In this document: positions 21,513 to 34,800 of the stretch, piece after piece
How the letters are laid out: each line of letters begins with the position of its first letter
Numbering within the stretch: the stretch's first letter is position 1
Source of the DNA: Tachypleus tridentatus
Taxonomy: Eukaryota > Arthropoda > Merostomata > Xiphosura > Limulidae
NCBI RefSeq assembly: GCF_004210375.1
Contig: NW_027467782.1
Span: forward strand, 31,351,276-31,415,275
Reading direction: 5' to 3'
Length of the DNA: 64,000 nt
Notes under the pieces: generated by a model
Databases searched by the model: none
What the model saw: the letters and a program-made list of their open reading frames with translations, nothing else
Told to the model about the DNA's origin: nothing
Translations under genes and position numbers: made by a program

Positions 21513-21891
21513 CATGGACCCACAGTCTCAGCCAATTACATCATGCATAAAAACACTTCATCAGGGTTAGCTTCCTAGTAGGAATTTGCAACATTATGTG
21601 TGACTCATTTCCAAATATCATTGCTAACAAGAAAAAAAAATCTCCTCAGTGTTTTGAGATTGGCTTGTTCTTTAACAGTATACACAGTTTAACTGGCTGG
21701 TTCTTTTCATTAACATGCCCCTCCCATATTATAAAAACAAATTTTGCACACTGTATTAACACAAAAATTTCATTAACACAAAACAAATTTTGCAGCAACA
21801 CAAAAATTTAAAACTGTTGTCAGAGAAGGACTTGTTTTTTATTAAATGATACTCTCCCATAATTGTATATAAAAGTGGCTGAAAAATTTAC

Positions 21892-22019
21892 CTTGATGGT
21901 ATCATCTTTAATGTCATGTTCTGTTTCATACATGTCCCAATCCACTGCTTCACCCGTTATTTTGTGCGAGCCAGAAGGCATAAGTAATACAGTAAATTTA
22001 AACTGGGCCACCAGTTCTC
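21892..22019 (-). CDS. PA2G4: PA2G4/EBP1 exon (C-terminal domain)
   Basis: PA2G4 (EBP1) is a catalytically dead methionine-aminopeptidase-fold protein that binds ribosomes, RNA and growth-control partners in nucleus and cytoplasm. This 128-bp exon is bounded by an acceptor (TTTCTTCTCACAG) and a GTAAAT donor. It encodes GELVAQFKFTVLLMPSGSHK followed by ITGEAVDWDMYETEHDIKDD and TIK, matching the family signature VAQFKFTVLLMPNG. It is the most 3' exon recognised. The family normally continues with a lysine-rich tail, which I could not locate downstream. Confidence 0.92.
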
Positions 22020-24074
22020 CTGTGAGAAGAAAGGTAGAGCATGTTTTATAGTCATAATAACATTAACACATACAATAACAGAAGGCAATGTTTATGTAGA
22101 AACACGCATACAGTGAATGGATCAGTAAACTGTTTGAAGCATATTTACCAAAAATACTTGTTAACTTATATCTCACATTAGCTGCATGCTGTTCATAAAC
22201 ATGGACTTGTGTAACTGTTTGGATCCTTCATAAAAGTGCCAGTATTGCACATGGAATTTGACAACGAATATCAACAAAAACTTCATCACTAATTTACACT
22301 GCTGGTGGTTAACTGTGTGCCTTGTCTGGTTAAAATTCTTCTTCACTTTGCCATTATGGACCACTTATCAAAACTGTCAGGAAGGAAGCACAAAGGTTTC
22401 ATGTTTTGTCTCTCAGAGAGAGACAAAGTAATGTGAACGATTTATCAAATGTTCAGAAATTTAATGTTGTATAAATATATTATCAAAAATATTAAATAAA
22501 TAAAGTAGTGCAAAATACGATAAGCAAGATAGATGATACAATAAAATCCGAAACTCTTAAATAAAAATACTTTTATGAATTGATGTTACATAATGTAAGC
22601 TTTGGTGCAACATAAGTTTGTATAAATATCAACCTTGTTTGACACTAACTTGTAAGTTCTTTAAAAAGTTTTTATTTGCCTGATAATTACTTTTGTTTTC
22701 CAGTAAAAAGCATAATTATCATGAATATTGTTTTTTGTATCAGCATTTTTTTAGTAAACACTTAGTTTTATATCCCTGCAGAAGTGTAGTTTCTTTGAAT
22801 ATTCCTGTACTACATCCCAGCAGATTTCAATGATTGTACTCCTGCATGTTGTGTTGACTGACTACTACATATTTTTAACAAATAACATACTTTCACAGAA
22901 ATTTGGTGAAACATCCTTTAATATTCGTTGTTCTAGTTATTCATATGCATATTAATAGCACAATAAATTAGTAACCCTATCTCAACAGCTAATGGGTCAT
23001 AGGCCATGTCATTGCATTTGTTGACTTGCTCTTAAAGTTTTATTGAACTATTACTCTATGAACTTATCTCCCTAAGTTTGGGTTCAAACTGTACACAATA
23101 ATTCACATCTTCATATTAAACATTATTAAATTTTTTGTAATGTAAAAGTAAATATCAAACAAATGCATCTAAACGTTGATTTGTGTATGTCACATGGTAT
23201 GTTAAACTCAGTACTGGTTCAAATTAGATGTTTGTGACGCCAAAATACAAAGTCTATAGTTCCGTTTGAATTAGGAACTCAAATTATAAATATTGACAAA
23301 CTAGAACGTAAAACAGAATCTTTTGATCTTTATTTGCTGAGCTATCACTGTATTCATGCAGTGCAACAAACACAGTGGTCCTAGCTCACCTCTTTCAGTT
23401 CTGGAAATGGTCCCTTATATACATTTACTTCTAATATGCCATGTCAGTAAGCCAATGGAAGCTCAAAATTTCCCTTAGTGATTTTCTCAGCCATTTTCAT
23501 AGAAAACAGTTTTCTTTCATTTTTTTTCGAAACAAACCTTTGTGCTGGTAAGTACAGTCTTCAGCCAGTTCAAGATTTTGTTATTGTTTGGAAACAAAAG
23601 CAGCTAAGTAATTAACTAGATAAATAATGGAATTCTATGGTACAAATGAAGAAATGTATGATTTTTTGGTTATTTAACTGTAAATATATCTGAAAACAAA
23701 AACAAATAATTTTCCTTCACATTCTCTACATGTTAAATTTCTTAAGGTGTAGCAAGCTATAAGCAGCAGAAACAAAATTGAAAGGTTATAACTAGAAGAG
23801 ATAATTGTTTGCTTCACTTCTTTATTTACTGTTCTATGTTTTAAGAAAAATATGTTTAAGAAGTTGTAAGTAAATAGTAATAATACATATATTTATAATT
23901 ATTCAAACATGACTGTAATTTACCAAATACTAGTCCAATAAAACAAAGCCCAGATAGGTCACTTTGTGAAAACAAATAACAGTTTTATGTTATTGGATAT
24001 GGTAACACGAGTGCATGTGCTGTGTCATTGTAACTTCTGCATTGTTATTCAGACATGGCTTAAAGTTTAATATG
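22020..24074. other. PA2G4 intron, left part
   Basis: AT-rich sequence with no further exon recognised. Short frames on both strands are chance. Confidence 0.4.
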
Positions 24075-24332
24075 GTTTGGTTTATTTTAAAGTTTGTGCA
24101 AAGCTACATGAGGGCAATCTGCACTAGCCATCCTTAATTTAGCAGTGTGAAACTAGAGAGAAGGCAGCTAGTCATCACCACACACTGCCAATTTTTATCA
24201 ACAGTGGAATTGACCATAACATTATAACACTCCCATGGTTGAAAGGGTGAGCATGTTTTATGTGACGGAGATTTGAACCCACGATACTCAGATAATGGGT
24301 TGAGTGTCTTAACCACCTGGCCATGCCAGGCC
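24075..24332 (-). repeat. SINE1, near full-length, diverged
   Basis: Minus-strand head GGCCTGGCATGGCCAGGTGG, B-box, ATAACATGCTCACCC, the GTGTGGTGATGACTAGC segment and tail are visible with many substitutions and an internal gap. It lies in the PA2G4 intron. Confidence 0.85.
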
Positions 24333-25068
24333 GTAAAGGTGAATATAATAAAAATAATAAATCTAAGCTATTTGGTCTAAACACTTACATTTTGTTTTAT
24401 ATTCCATAGTCATTGTAGAATGAAAAAGGCATAATTAATATTCATTTCCTAAATATATTGACATGGTGATCAAAAGATTGGTCAAATCGAATGAACCCCT
24501 ACAGAGCTTCATTCACAAAAATAACAAAAATATAAAATTTTTCTTAAAAATACTTGATAAAACTATCTGAACTTTATAGGGACATTGCATGTGAAATCTG
24601 AAAAGAAAGTTTAATCTTAAAATAAAACCTACTTTACATGTTAGATTGGCAACACGTAAAAATAAAAGCGACAAGAAAAACATTACTTAACAATAATCAA
24701 GAGTTGATAAAAAAATCTGACAATTTGCATATGGAAGCCTTGAAATGTTTACTGATAATCTGCTAAATTTTGTGAACATGTGTTTACTAATTTAAAAGTA
24801 ATCGAAATGTGTTGAAATGGTTATATGCTGGCAAAACTTCAAAAGTTAAAATAAACAAGATGATTAGAGAGAGAGGGGGGCAACTTACATAATTCCAAAA
24901 ATTCTTTTTCTCAAAATTTTGACACAATTACAGCATTTTGTTCATGTAGTTATCTTATAATAATGATTTTTTATTCTTAAATATCTTTTATAAAAATAAC
25001 AAATATGATTATGCTAAATTTCCACAATCAATAAATTAAAAAAAAATAGTATACAGCAATCAACAAAC

Positions 25069-25163
25069 CTTCCTTTTCATATAAAACTGTGAAAGGTTCT
25101 ATTAGTTTATGATTAACACATTCTACCACACCCATCCTGGCCTTCTTTTCATCTTCCAAGGCC
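25069..25163 (-). CDS. PA2G4: PA2G4/EBP1 exon
   Basis: This 95-bp exon has the acceptor CTATCTTTAG and a GTTTGT donor. It encodes [20 protein letters not shown] then [11 protein letters not shown], closely matching the human [20 protein letters not shown] region of the pita-bread domain. Its phases join the exons at 26950 and 21892 without a break. Confidence 0.93.
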
Positions 25164-25439
25164 CTAAAGATAGAACAGAAAAGTATGTATATGTGCAATA
25201 GCAAAACAAATAGTTTAATTATTATAAATAATATTACCTGGATTTGATATACATATTCAATGAATCAGTGAAAAATAAATTCCTTTACTTTTACTAAAAC
25301 ATGTTCATATACTTATAACACATTATCTAGTTCTAGCCAACATTTTCATGATACAGATCGAATCTCAAGTGATCAATTCAGCCTTACACCCACCACTATA
25401 ATGGTACAGATATTGTGTCAATATAACAGCTGGACACAC

Positions 25440-26105
25440 ACTTATTTTTTTTTTCAACCACATTAACTCCATACACTAACCAAATAACATTTCTCAACCT
25501 CAATATTGCAAGAACTGACACACAATTCAAAACAGAAATCCACAGAAAAATACCAATACTGGACTATAACAAAACACAACATTTTAGTATACATCAAATT
25601 TATTAATAAACCAGGTACAAAACTAAAGTCCATACTATGTAAAACTACACTGACAAACACAACACCAACATTATTTATGAAATACAGTGTAAATGCCACA
25701 ACTTTTATAATGGAGAAACAAGCAGAAAAATGGAAACTAGTTTCAATGAACACCAAAAAAAAACACCTTCACACATTTTCGAACATTGCAAATTAAATAA
25801 ACACAACACAACCATGAAAATACCAAGATACTAAGTAGAGATACAAATATATAAAAATAAAGAATCCCTACTTATAAAACAAAAAACCATAGTTAAACCA
25901 ATATAAAGGAACACCTTTATGCCTATTCTAATTACTAACCTGACATCTAACTGCAACATCCCCCACAATTCTGTGCCCCTTTTCACTCTTGTTGCCAAGA
26001 TATGTACCCAGCAATGGTCAATTACAAACTTTGTTGTCCGAAAGACGACCTAAAAAGGTCAAAACACCGTTATGTATATTATTTTAATTAAAGTTTCAAT
26101 ATTCA
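25440..26105 (+). mobile_element. Penelope-like element, 3' portion
   Basis: The conceptual plus-strand product includes the end of the reverse transcriptase region (TDTQFKTEI), then KFINKPGTKLKSILCKT, TNTTPT and a GIY-YIG endonuclease end (EKQAEKWK, HTFSNIAN), followed by the 3' non-coding part with the AATATTCATACACACTG terminus. It is broken and lies inside a PA2G4 intron. Confidence 0.8.
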
Positions 26106-26334
26106 TACACACTGTTTTAAGAATACATTTATATTTCCCTTTTGACGTGGGTCAAAAGCTACATTTTTGTATTTCTTGACTCCATTCAAAATGTTATTCA
26201 ACTACTATTTTATGAACTAATGTTAATAAGATTAATATGAATAATTAAAATGTAATCCAAATTTTAGTATTGTATGTTAGTTAATTTCTCAATTTAACAG
26301 AAATATTAAAAAAAAGCCACCTAGATATTGGTAT

Positions 26335-26515
26335 GTTAAGTGCAACACCACCTACAATCCCTTACATGTTTACACTCTCGTTCCTAAGACGTGTTTGGCA
26401 ACAGTCAGTTGCAAACTCCCTCTTTGGTAACCTGAAGATGACCTAAGAAGGTGGAAACGTTGTTCTCTACTTTATTTTAATAAAAGTTCTAACAACCATA
26501 CCAGCCGTCTTAAGA
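26335..26515 (+). mobile_element. Penelope-like element 3'-terminal fragment
   Basis: It matches the last ~180 bp of the family: TGCAACACCACCTACAATCC, CTTACATGTTTACACTC, the AGAAGGTGGAAACGTTGTTC block, AATAAAAGTTCTAAC and the ACCAGCCGTCTTAAGATAAA end. Confidence 0.8.
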
Positions 26516-26949
26516 TAAATTTTACACTAAAAATCATTCCCATCTCAAACACTTGGTGTAGAACAGACCACAGAATCTAAATTTTAAAGGTAAACCTAGT
26601 TACAAAATGAAAAACGTTTCGACATTTACCTTGCAAACTCCTGAGCATAACAAATATTAAAGCACATACACACAAAAATATTTCACATTTATAATTAATA
26701 TATGAAAATAAAATATTTAATAAATCATTCTTTGTATGTGATAGTTGCATATTTTCGTGTGTATAAAAGAAACATTTCATTAACAATGATCAATCATTTA
26801 AGCAATGTAACCTACAATAAAAAGTTTTAAGTTTCTTAAGTACAACAGAGCAACTAAATAATTTGTATGAACTTTCAAATCTATTACCTTATGTTTTAAG
26901 TATTATATTTGACATTAGACATGCATAAATAAAAAATCTTGACAAATAC

Positions 26950-27001
26950 CTCAAAGTGAAAGGCATGTTTCCAAACTTCTTTTCCACTTCACTGAAAAAT
27001 G
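26950..27001 (-). CDS. PA2G4: PA2G4/EBP1 exon
   Basis: This 52-bp exon sits between acceptor TTTTCTTTTGCAG and donor GTATTT. With its neighbours it encodes AFFSEVEKKFGNMPFTLR, matching human AFFSEVERRFDAMPFTLR. Confidence 0.93.
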
Positions 27002-27319
27002 CTGCAAAAGAAAACCAACATAATATATTCCCATTTACCCAAAGAAACTTCTAAATCACTAAAGGTTTACATTTCTGTAGAATTTTATTTTTTCATACAT
27101 GTATGTGTGAGTGATACCAAGTAGAATTATGCACAACAAAACTTGCTCAAGACAAGTATTAGTACAAATATTCTTAACGTTTTATTAACGTTTAATTTAT
27201 TTGTCTACATAATCTGTTGCATTTCCAAGATACTTATTGTTTATACAATATTTTTAAACAGAGTTCTCTTCCAAGACAATATACTAACAAAGTAAAATGC
27301 CTCTACCAAAACACAAGGG

Positions 27320-27352
27320 TAAACAAGTTGATCTATATATATATATATAAAA
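27320..27352 (+). repeat. Short TA microsatellite
   Basis: A run of TA dinucleotides (ctatatatatatatataaa) lies in the PA2G4 intron. Confidence 0.7.
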
Positions 27353-27727
27353 TCATCCATACACACCTACATATGAAATCAGTAGATACATTTCTTGAAG
27401 AAAATACAGTTACAGAAGTCATGTTTCAGATGCCTTGTTAGAAAACCTGACGTTTTATGAATTTTTTAAAATCAATATGAATTATTCTAATTGCAGCCAA
27501 CTACTGTAAGCCTACAGTGATTTCTTCTTAATTTTATTTTAACACTGTGTTCAGATTACTAATAACAAATTAATGAAAAATTAAAGCTATACTTTTGAGA
27601 GACTCTTCTCGTGTTTCTCTTCTACACTTAAGTCTCAATAAATCTAACAAGACGTAAAGGTGTCTTAATGAATAAACTATTGCTTGTACCTAATGCTAAA
27701 TTAAAACAATTTTACACTATTACCTAA

Positions 27728-28523
27728 CACCCAGTGGCCACTTTATTAGGTACACCTATCTACTACTAGATAGGACCTCCTTCTGCCTCTAGAACAACCC
27801 GAATTCTTCACAATGTGGATTCAACAAGGTGCTAAAAACATTCCTTAGGGATTTTGGTCCATACTGACTCAATATCATAATTCAATTCTGGCTCCATGCT
27901 GGTTATGCCACATTCTGACCATACCATCTGCATGTTGCAGAAGAAATCGAATTTTTTCAGAACAGGCAATGTTTTTTCAATCTTTAATCTTCCAGTTTTG
28001 GTGATCCCATGCCTACTGTAGCTTCGTCGTCCTGTTCTTAGATGACAGAAGTGGAAGCTGGTAAGATCTTCTGCTGATGTAGCCAAACTGCTTCAACTTT
28101 CAATGTGTTGTGCATTCAGTGATGCCCCTCTGAAACTCAATGTTGTAAAGAGTGGTTATTTTAATATTTGTGGCATTTCTCTTAGCTTGAACGAGTCTGA
28201 CCATTCTCTTCTGACCTCTCTCATTAACAAGGTGTTTTCACCCACATAACTGCTGCTCACTGGATGTTTTCTTTTTTGCACCATTCTCTATAAACTCTAG
28301 AGATTGTAGTACATAAAAATCTCAGTTTCTGAGATGCTGGAACCATCACACCTGACACCAACAATCATTCCATGGTCAAAGTTGCATCTTCCCCATTCTA
28401 ATGTTTGGTCGAACAACAACTGAACTATTTGACCGTGTCCACATGCTTTATATAGCGAGTCACAGCCACATTATTCACTGTTTGGTTATTTGCAGATGTA
28501 CCTAATGAAGTAGCCACTGAGTG
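27728..28523 (-). mobile_element. Tc1-like DNA transposon, internally deleted
   Basis: The terminal inverted repeats CACCCAGTGGCCACTTTATT / AGGTACACC at the left and GTACCTAATGAAGTAGCCAC / TGAGTG at the right match a Tc1 family with the end CACTCAGTGGCCACTTTATT that I know from fishes and other animals. On the minus strand, transposase words follow in order: helix-turn-helix region around ISETEIFMYYNLSRVYRE-like sequence, the RSYSRHGITKTGRLKIEKTL region, then SVWTKIPKECF at the C-terminus. The middle with part of the catalytic domain is deleted and stops occur, so it is non-autonomous. It lies in the PA2G4 intron between the 27.0 and 29.5 kb exons. Confidence 0.85.
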
Positions 28524-29473
28524 TATATATTACAAAAGAAAACTAGAAGCTCAAAATGTAAGGTTATGTAAAACTTGCCAAAATTTTAATTTATTGTATT
28601 ACATCTCATTTTTATATAAAGAAAGTCTGAGAGGTGTATTATACAGATCCTGCTTTAAATGTTTCCTCACATCAAAATGAGAAACCTTACATATTACTCT
28701 GGAAAAATATTCAATTTTGTTTTCCTAAAACACTTGATAAATTAATGTGAGTAAGCAAATATGAAATACATTAAAGTATAGGTTGTACAAGTCTCAAGGA
28801 AGTCAGAACATACAACAATAATATTCCCAACCTTTATCAAAAAACAAGCTAAATTCCACCATGTTCAATATTACTGAATCATGTTTGGACTGATTTATGA
28901 ATATATTTTGACACCTCTTGTATTAAATGGAAACAGTATTGGAAACATTGACTCATATATTTATCTAATTAATAACTCTATATCGTCATGTGTAAAACAT
29001 TTCTTCATAATGGTATAACTGCATATCCAAGCTAAAAAGTCAGCATTGTTGTTCACTGTGTAAATATGGCTGACATAGCGTCTGTCCCACATGAAGAATA
29101 AAAGTGTCAATTCATAACGCAAAAAAGTTAAAATAGTTTGCTTTCTCAGTGTCTTGATAAAATCTTTTGCTGACAATTTTGAAGAAAAGGAAATTTATGA
29201 GGTTTTGATAAAACAACAAGAGAAATATTGAGTTCACTGTAGCTTCAATAATTCCTGATGTATTTCAGGCACACTATTGTATTAAAGAAGTTTAAAACAT
29301 TAATATCAATCATCACAAACTAGTATGATGGACTGGGGATCAGACCCCATTAACTACTTTCAATGAAAACAGGAGTGAGTTATACAGAGATTCTAGCAAC
29401 CCTTATTTAATGAAAAGATGCATATTAGGGTTATAGTTTTTTCATTACTTACATTTAATAAAGGTGTACTGAC
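28524..29473. other. PA2G4 intron, right part
   Basis: AT-rich and unrecognised. A 71-codon minus-strand frame at 29176-28961 has no support. Confidence 0.35.
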
Positions 29474-29552
29474 CTACAGATGCTTTCATCTTTAGTTGAT
29501 AAATTTCATCTGTCTTCTTGTACACTGTTGTCCTTGTGTCCATTTCTCGGCC
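29474..29552 (-). CDS. PA2G4: PA2G4/EBP1 exon, most 5' one recognised
   Basis: This 79-bp exon has acceptor GTATTCACAG and donor GTCAGT. It encodes GREMDTRTTVYKK, then TDEIYQLKMKASV, corresponding to human [20 protein letters not shown]. The codon split at the donor (GTAG) joins the 26950 exon to give ASVAFFSEV. Exons for the N-terminal two thirds should lie at higher coordinates on this strand, but I could not find them up to the sidestep-like exons. Confidence 0.88.
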
Positions 29553-31500
29553 CTGTGAATACAATTTGTTAGAAACAAAAGATTAAAAGACATTTGTCGA
29601 TAATTCATTTTAATGTAAAAAAAAAAAAATGATGATATCTTTGTAAATTTAAATTTCACTTTAGTGAAGAAATTTTATTATTACATGCTTACAACAGATT
29701 ATCATCCATTTTTTCAATATTATTTATTGCTGCACTTGTCACGAGAAAGATTTGAAACTTTTGTTTGGCAACCAATGAATTATTTAATGTATTATAATTT
29801 TTTAGCAAATTTTCTAACTTGCACAGGGTTTACCAATTCATAAAAATTTCAGTTGATAACATATCTTTAGATGTTTTTCACCTGTTTATGCATTGAATAT
29901 CTGAACCACTGACACTGGAAACATTGGAGAGAGTTAGAAACATATGACTGTACCTTATATATTAGGTAACTTGCCTTTAGAAAAGCATGTGGATATGGTA
30001 CTGTAAATGTCAAGGTAATTCAGTCCTAGCAAGTGGAGATATGGAGCACAGTTGAAATGCCTTGGCTGAAGAAACCAGCGAGGATCTCCAACTCAGGGAT
30101 GTTCTTCAAATCCCTCTCAATAATAACTCCTCATGAGAAATTCAATGTATCATGGGGTGTACATAATGAGTATACCCCCCAATAGACTTACAACTGAGGA
30201 GGAGTTTAGTGTGTTTCAGCACAGGTGTTTCCACCAAGATGTTGCCAGACTGTGAAGAGTCAGTAAACCACTTTAAAGTGTGGTCAGACAAAGAATGAAG
30301 TTTAAGAAAATTAGGTACAGATATCGAGTGACTTGGAGACTGTTGTTCAAAGTCTTCAAGATGTGGTCATTTACCAATGAGCTGTTTTTTACTATTTCAT
30401 TTTCATTGAGATTTGGGAGATCCATAGTACAATGAGAAAGGTTCAGTGCCCATTGAGCCCGTCAACCATGGATTCAAGGAATGCACTACAATGATAAATA
30501 AGGACACTGAAGCAACACCAAGGTTTTGTGGGAGGTATACCTAAACACCAGCATCAGATAAAATTTACAAAAAAACTGTTGAAAATGCCCAAAACTGATA
30601 CTCACCTGACCCTAGACCAACAGAACTAGCCAACTGACCCTTGGAGGTGGAGGACCCAAAATCACCAATTCATGTGAATTCAAGGTCAAAGTGATGTAGT
30701 GGGGTTGGACCCCTCAACCACCAGGATCCTCTTCTCACCTTCATTGATCACCCTGCACAGCAAACATGTGGGTGAGTTTAGGTCACTGAGGAGGTAAACT
30801 GGAAAGACAGAACTTTGTCTGGGAGGCCCCCTCACTACATACAAGCATCCACACTGAGAGGACATGTAATGAATATTTCCAAGAAATAACAAATATTTGT
30901 GGTTTTACTATATTTTTTATTGTGATTTGTTTACAGATAAAGAATTATAGGCATTATTATATTAAAACAAATATAAATACAGTACTAGAAGTAACAGTGG
31001 AAACAGTTACTAAGAAAGAATATATAAAAGACAAATACTATGAGAATGCCACTCGTTTATAATGTGAAAATGAAATGAAGTACAAGCAGTTATACTATGC
31101 CCAGTAGTAGTATGAATTCAATCATAATTTTTTAGGACCGAAATACTGATGACAAGTAGGTAGAAATTAATTTTGGCAAGTCTAGAATACTCTTTGCAAA
31201 AGAAGTGGCAAGACTCCACATTTTAGTGGCATTTGTATGCAATACATGAAACTGACATTCTAATAATAAAAGTGGTTGAGATAGAAACCCCAGACTCTCC
31301 ATAACTTGTGCTATGTATCACAGGATACATAAGTATGAGGTAGATAATTAAGTGTAGATCTGGCCAATAACCTTAAGGTGTGAATGTTACCTTTAGAACA
31401 GTAAGATACACAATGGCATAAAGTGGTCAGAGATGAGGTGAAGTTGTTTGCAAACAGCTGCTGAGAAAAGGCAGCTGAAAGGTTAAAACAAGCATTTGAC
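29553..31500. other. Unclassified, moderately complex sequence
   Basis: From about 29,990 to 30,900 the base composition is less AT-rich and words such as ggatgttcttcaaatccctc look repeat-derived, possibly a decayed LINE. No clear protein motif could be read on either strand. Confidence 0.3.
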
Positions 31501-31509
31501 CACAACAGT

Positions 31510-31820
31510 GGAACAAACAAAGATAAAGCTGAATGCTTTTTACAGATGAATACAAGTTATAATTGTTTAGTACAATCAACAATAGTTTATTCAACAATGA
31601 CAACAGAGAGAAGTATGGTATCATATCAATGTATGACATCTACAGTGATGCATGGTGGGGAATCAATACAAGTGGAAAGCTGCATCTCGTCCAACCAAGG
31701 TACAAATTTTGCTATACATTAATGAACCAAACAAAACTGCAGCTGTATCAAAACAGTGCACCCCATAATTCTTGGCACTACAGAAATCCATTAGGTAGTA
31801 TACCAGTCTGAATATCTGGG
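31510..31820 (+). mobile_element. Possible Tc1-like transposase remnant
   Basis: The plus strand reads FTDEYKL then LFSTINNSLFNN and, after a gap, VMHGGESIQV, which recalls the FSDESKF and TVKHGGGSVMVW blocks of Tc1-like transposases at about the right spacing. Terminal repeats were not found, and the similarity is weak. Confidence 0.35.
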
Positions 31821-34800
31821 AAATGACATATGTAGTCCTTCACAATAGCATAAAATATTGACACAAATGAGAATCAATTGATCATCCAAATACCACAAAA
31901 CGTCCTAAATTTGCACTGAAAAACAGAAGAGGCACCTTTTTACTCGCAGTTTTATCAATTATCTTTCTGCCATTGCAAACACACAAATCTGTGTTACCAG
32001 CATATCATAACACAATGCATGCACTAAGCATTCAAATGTGAAATATTACACAGGCCACAGAATGGTGATAAAGGAAACCCTATTACCACAAAGAAAAACA
32101 ATCACTCTCCAAACAGACACAGTACATAGCTAACACAGTGGACAGATATGGTAAAACTACTAGTTCATTGTTTCAAGTTGGGTTGAATGCTGAATCACAA
32201 TTGGCTAAAACAGCTAACTCTTTTGCTAAACTTATGAAAATTTCATCAGGAATATTATAACACTTGCATTTCCTCAAGTGTTAATACATGTGGGCTGCTC
32301 TTACAATTTTGGCTTCATGGTAATTCAGTAACCCAAGCCTTCTTCTGAGAAAATGAAACAAAATGGAGCATACTGGGTTAAAGAAAAGTAACGTGGCTGG
32401 TGAAAAAATCAAAATGTGAATGAACTTTGTGATTCTGAGACTGATTCAAAGGAAAAATATAGAAACTCTCCAGTACTTGTTCTAAACCCATACCTGATAT
32501 TAATAGCCACAAAGACTTATTCTCACCCATGCCTTTGATTCCCCAAATAAGCAAGTGTTCACATACGCACTTCTCAAAAAAAAGAGAAAATTTGACTATT
32601 CATGGAAGAATGAGTGGTCTTAGTTGCAATTCAATGTAGATTAGAGTTATATTCTGTGGATTTTAGAAAGTGGTCAAATTTCTCTGATAGCCATTTCCAG
32701 TTGCTTGTGGGGTCTTGTAAGTTATATGCCTTCAAAGAACTCTTCAAAAACATGGAGAAAATGTTGGAGACCTCAAACGTGAACAAATGTAGAAAGCATA
32801 GGAAACCATAAACATCTGTAAAGGTGAGTTCACTGTAATTTCTAAATATTTGTCTGTATTGACAATAAAAACACAACATGCATATATTACACAAAAAACT
32901 AGCAATTTCCTGATTACACTCACAGCATAGTTTCACAATGCACTTAAAAGTTATCATACTCTGAATGTCACAAGGTACCTTTCTCCAAAGTGAAACATAG
33001 TGTAACCCTAATACAATATTTTGAATGAAAAAGTAGGTGTAAATATTAGTACATTCCACTTCAGGTAGAGTCAAACAAGGAAATGAAATCAACTTGATAG
33101 ATTCCATCTTTCCAATTGGCTTACAATTACTTTCATTTCACTAAGTTTAAACAAACGTCTTTAGGAAAATGAAATATCCTAGCAGTAATTTTGTAAAACA
33201 TACAAAAAAACCTTAGGACTAGTAGCATTACCCTTATTCAAAATCAAGTCTAATTTAACTTAATTGCAAAGCAGTTTTAACATGGCCTTAAGAAATCCAT
33301 TTTCTCTTAAATTACTTGTCTAGTGAGCAAAATGAGAAGTTTATAAAGCTTTACTCAACAGGATATTGCATTGCAAAATATGACATGTCTGTATCTGGCA
33401 AGAAATAGTGCAAGGTCATGTTTTCACTGATAATGAACACCAAAGTTTTTGCTTAGGATTGTAAATGTTAGCAATGCATGGCAGAAAAAGCTTGTTGGAT
33501 TTAGGTCAGATGGAGAAAGTATCAACTATGGTTCAAATGGTAGCATAGTAATCTTCCTGTAAAAACATGATGCATCTTGTAGGAATTCACTATATATCAC
33601 ACTAATTAGAGCTCACTATTTTGGATACATGTAAAGGGATAAAGCATGTAATCGAGTTTCAAACCAAAATGAGCAGCATAATCAATTTTTGTTCAAACAC
33701 TTTGATACATTTGCAAGAAATGAAGACTGCTGATTTGTTGAATAAAGTGACCAAAAAATTTGGGAAGTGGATTATCATTTGATAGGCTGCTATAAAGCAC
33801 AGGTTCACGAGTTATATGAAAACTAGAAAACCACAGTTTGTCCCCTTATATATATTGCTTCTAGATCAAACTCTGATGAAGCTTCTGTTACCAAGGGGCA
33901 CTTAAGGATGATCAAATCAGTTTATTTTACTTTCTCTCACAATGCAGCACCTTTCATTAAAAATTATGTACCAGTTAACTTCTTCCTAGTCAGATAATTT
34001 AATCTTTGCTGACACTATGAATGAGATCATAACCACCCTACAAAAGTTAAATCAAATGAATACACAAGATGTACATCAAATTATGGAAATGAGTAAATAT
34101 TTTGTATTTGAGTAGGTATGCGAATTAGATTTCAATCAGATGTTGGCAAGTATATAATTATTCTAAAATTTAGATCCAAAGTGCTGGGCAACAGGATCTA
34201 ACAAGCTGCCAAACTATAGCAAAGACTAGCTTAAGAATCTGATCATTTACCACACTGAATGTTTATTTTCCAGTACGTCTGGTGGTCATGATTCAGAGGA
34301 GAGAGGCCAACACTCAAGTGAGCCACCCAAGCAGACTGTGATGCAAGAATATGAACACATTAAAAAAAAATGTATCAAAACCTGTCCCTGCAAATAAAAG
34401 TTTATTTTTTCCCATGTTAAAGAAACTTCTTGGTGAAGAGTTTCACCATATTCTCCACTTAGGCAAATTAGTCCTAACAGCACTCTTTCTGTCTATAAAT
34501 ACAGCAGTATGTTAAAAGGGATTTTTCAGTTATGAAGAGAATCAAAAGTGACAACAAGACAAGGCCGATGGGATACACACTGTCAATCCTGATGGTCATT
34601 TTTATTGATGGCCTCTGGTAAGCCAGTTTGATCTTCACCCTGCAATAGACCTCTATGTAAAAGGCAGGAAAACCCAACAGGAGACCAAAAACAAATCTTC
34701 ACAACCACCATAAGCAATAAACCAAACCAAGGTTTGAAAACAATATGAAAAGTCACACAAAATTCATAAATATATTGTACATAAGATGAAATGTGAAAGA

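Noticed and set aside
32631-33107. 158-codon minus-strand frame
   Set aside because: Hydrophobic, AT-driven composition with no motif, no splice-site logic and an overlapping plus-strand frame; likely chance.
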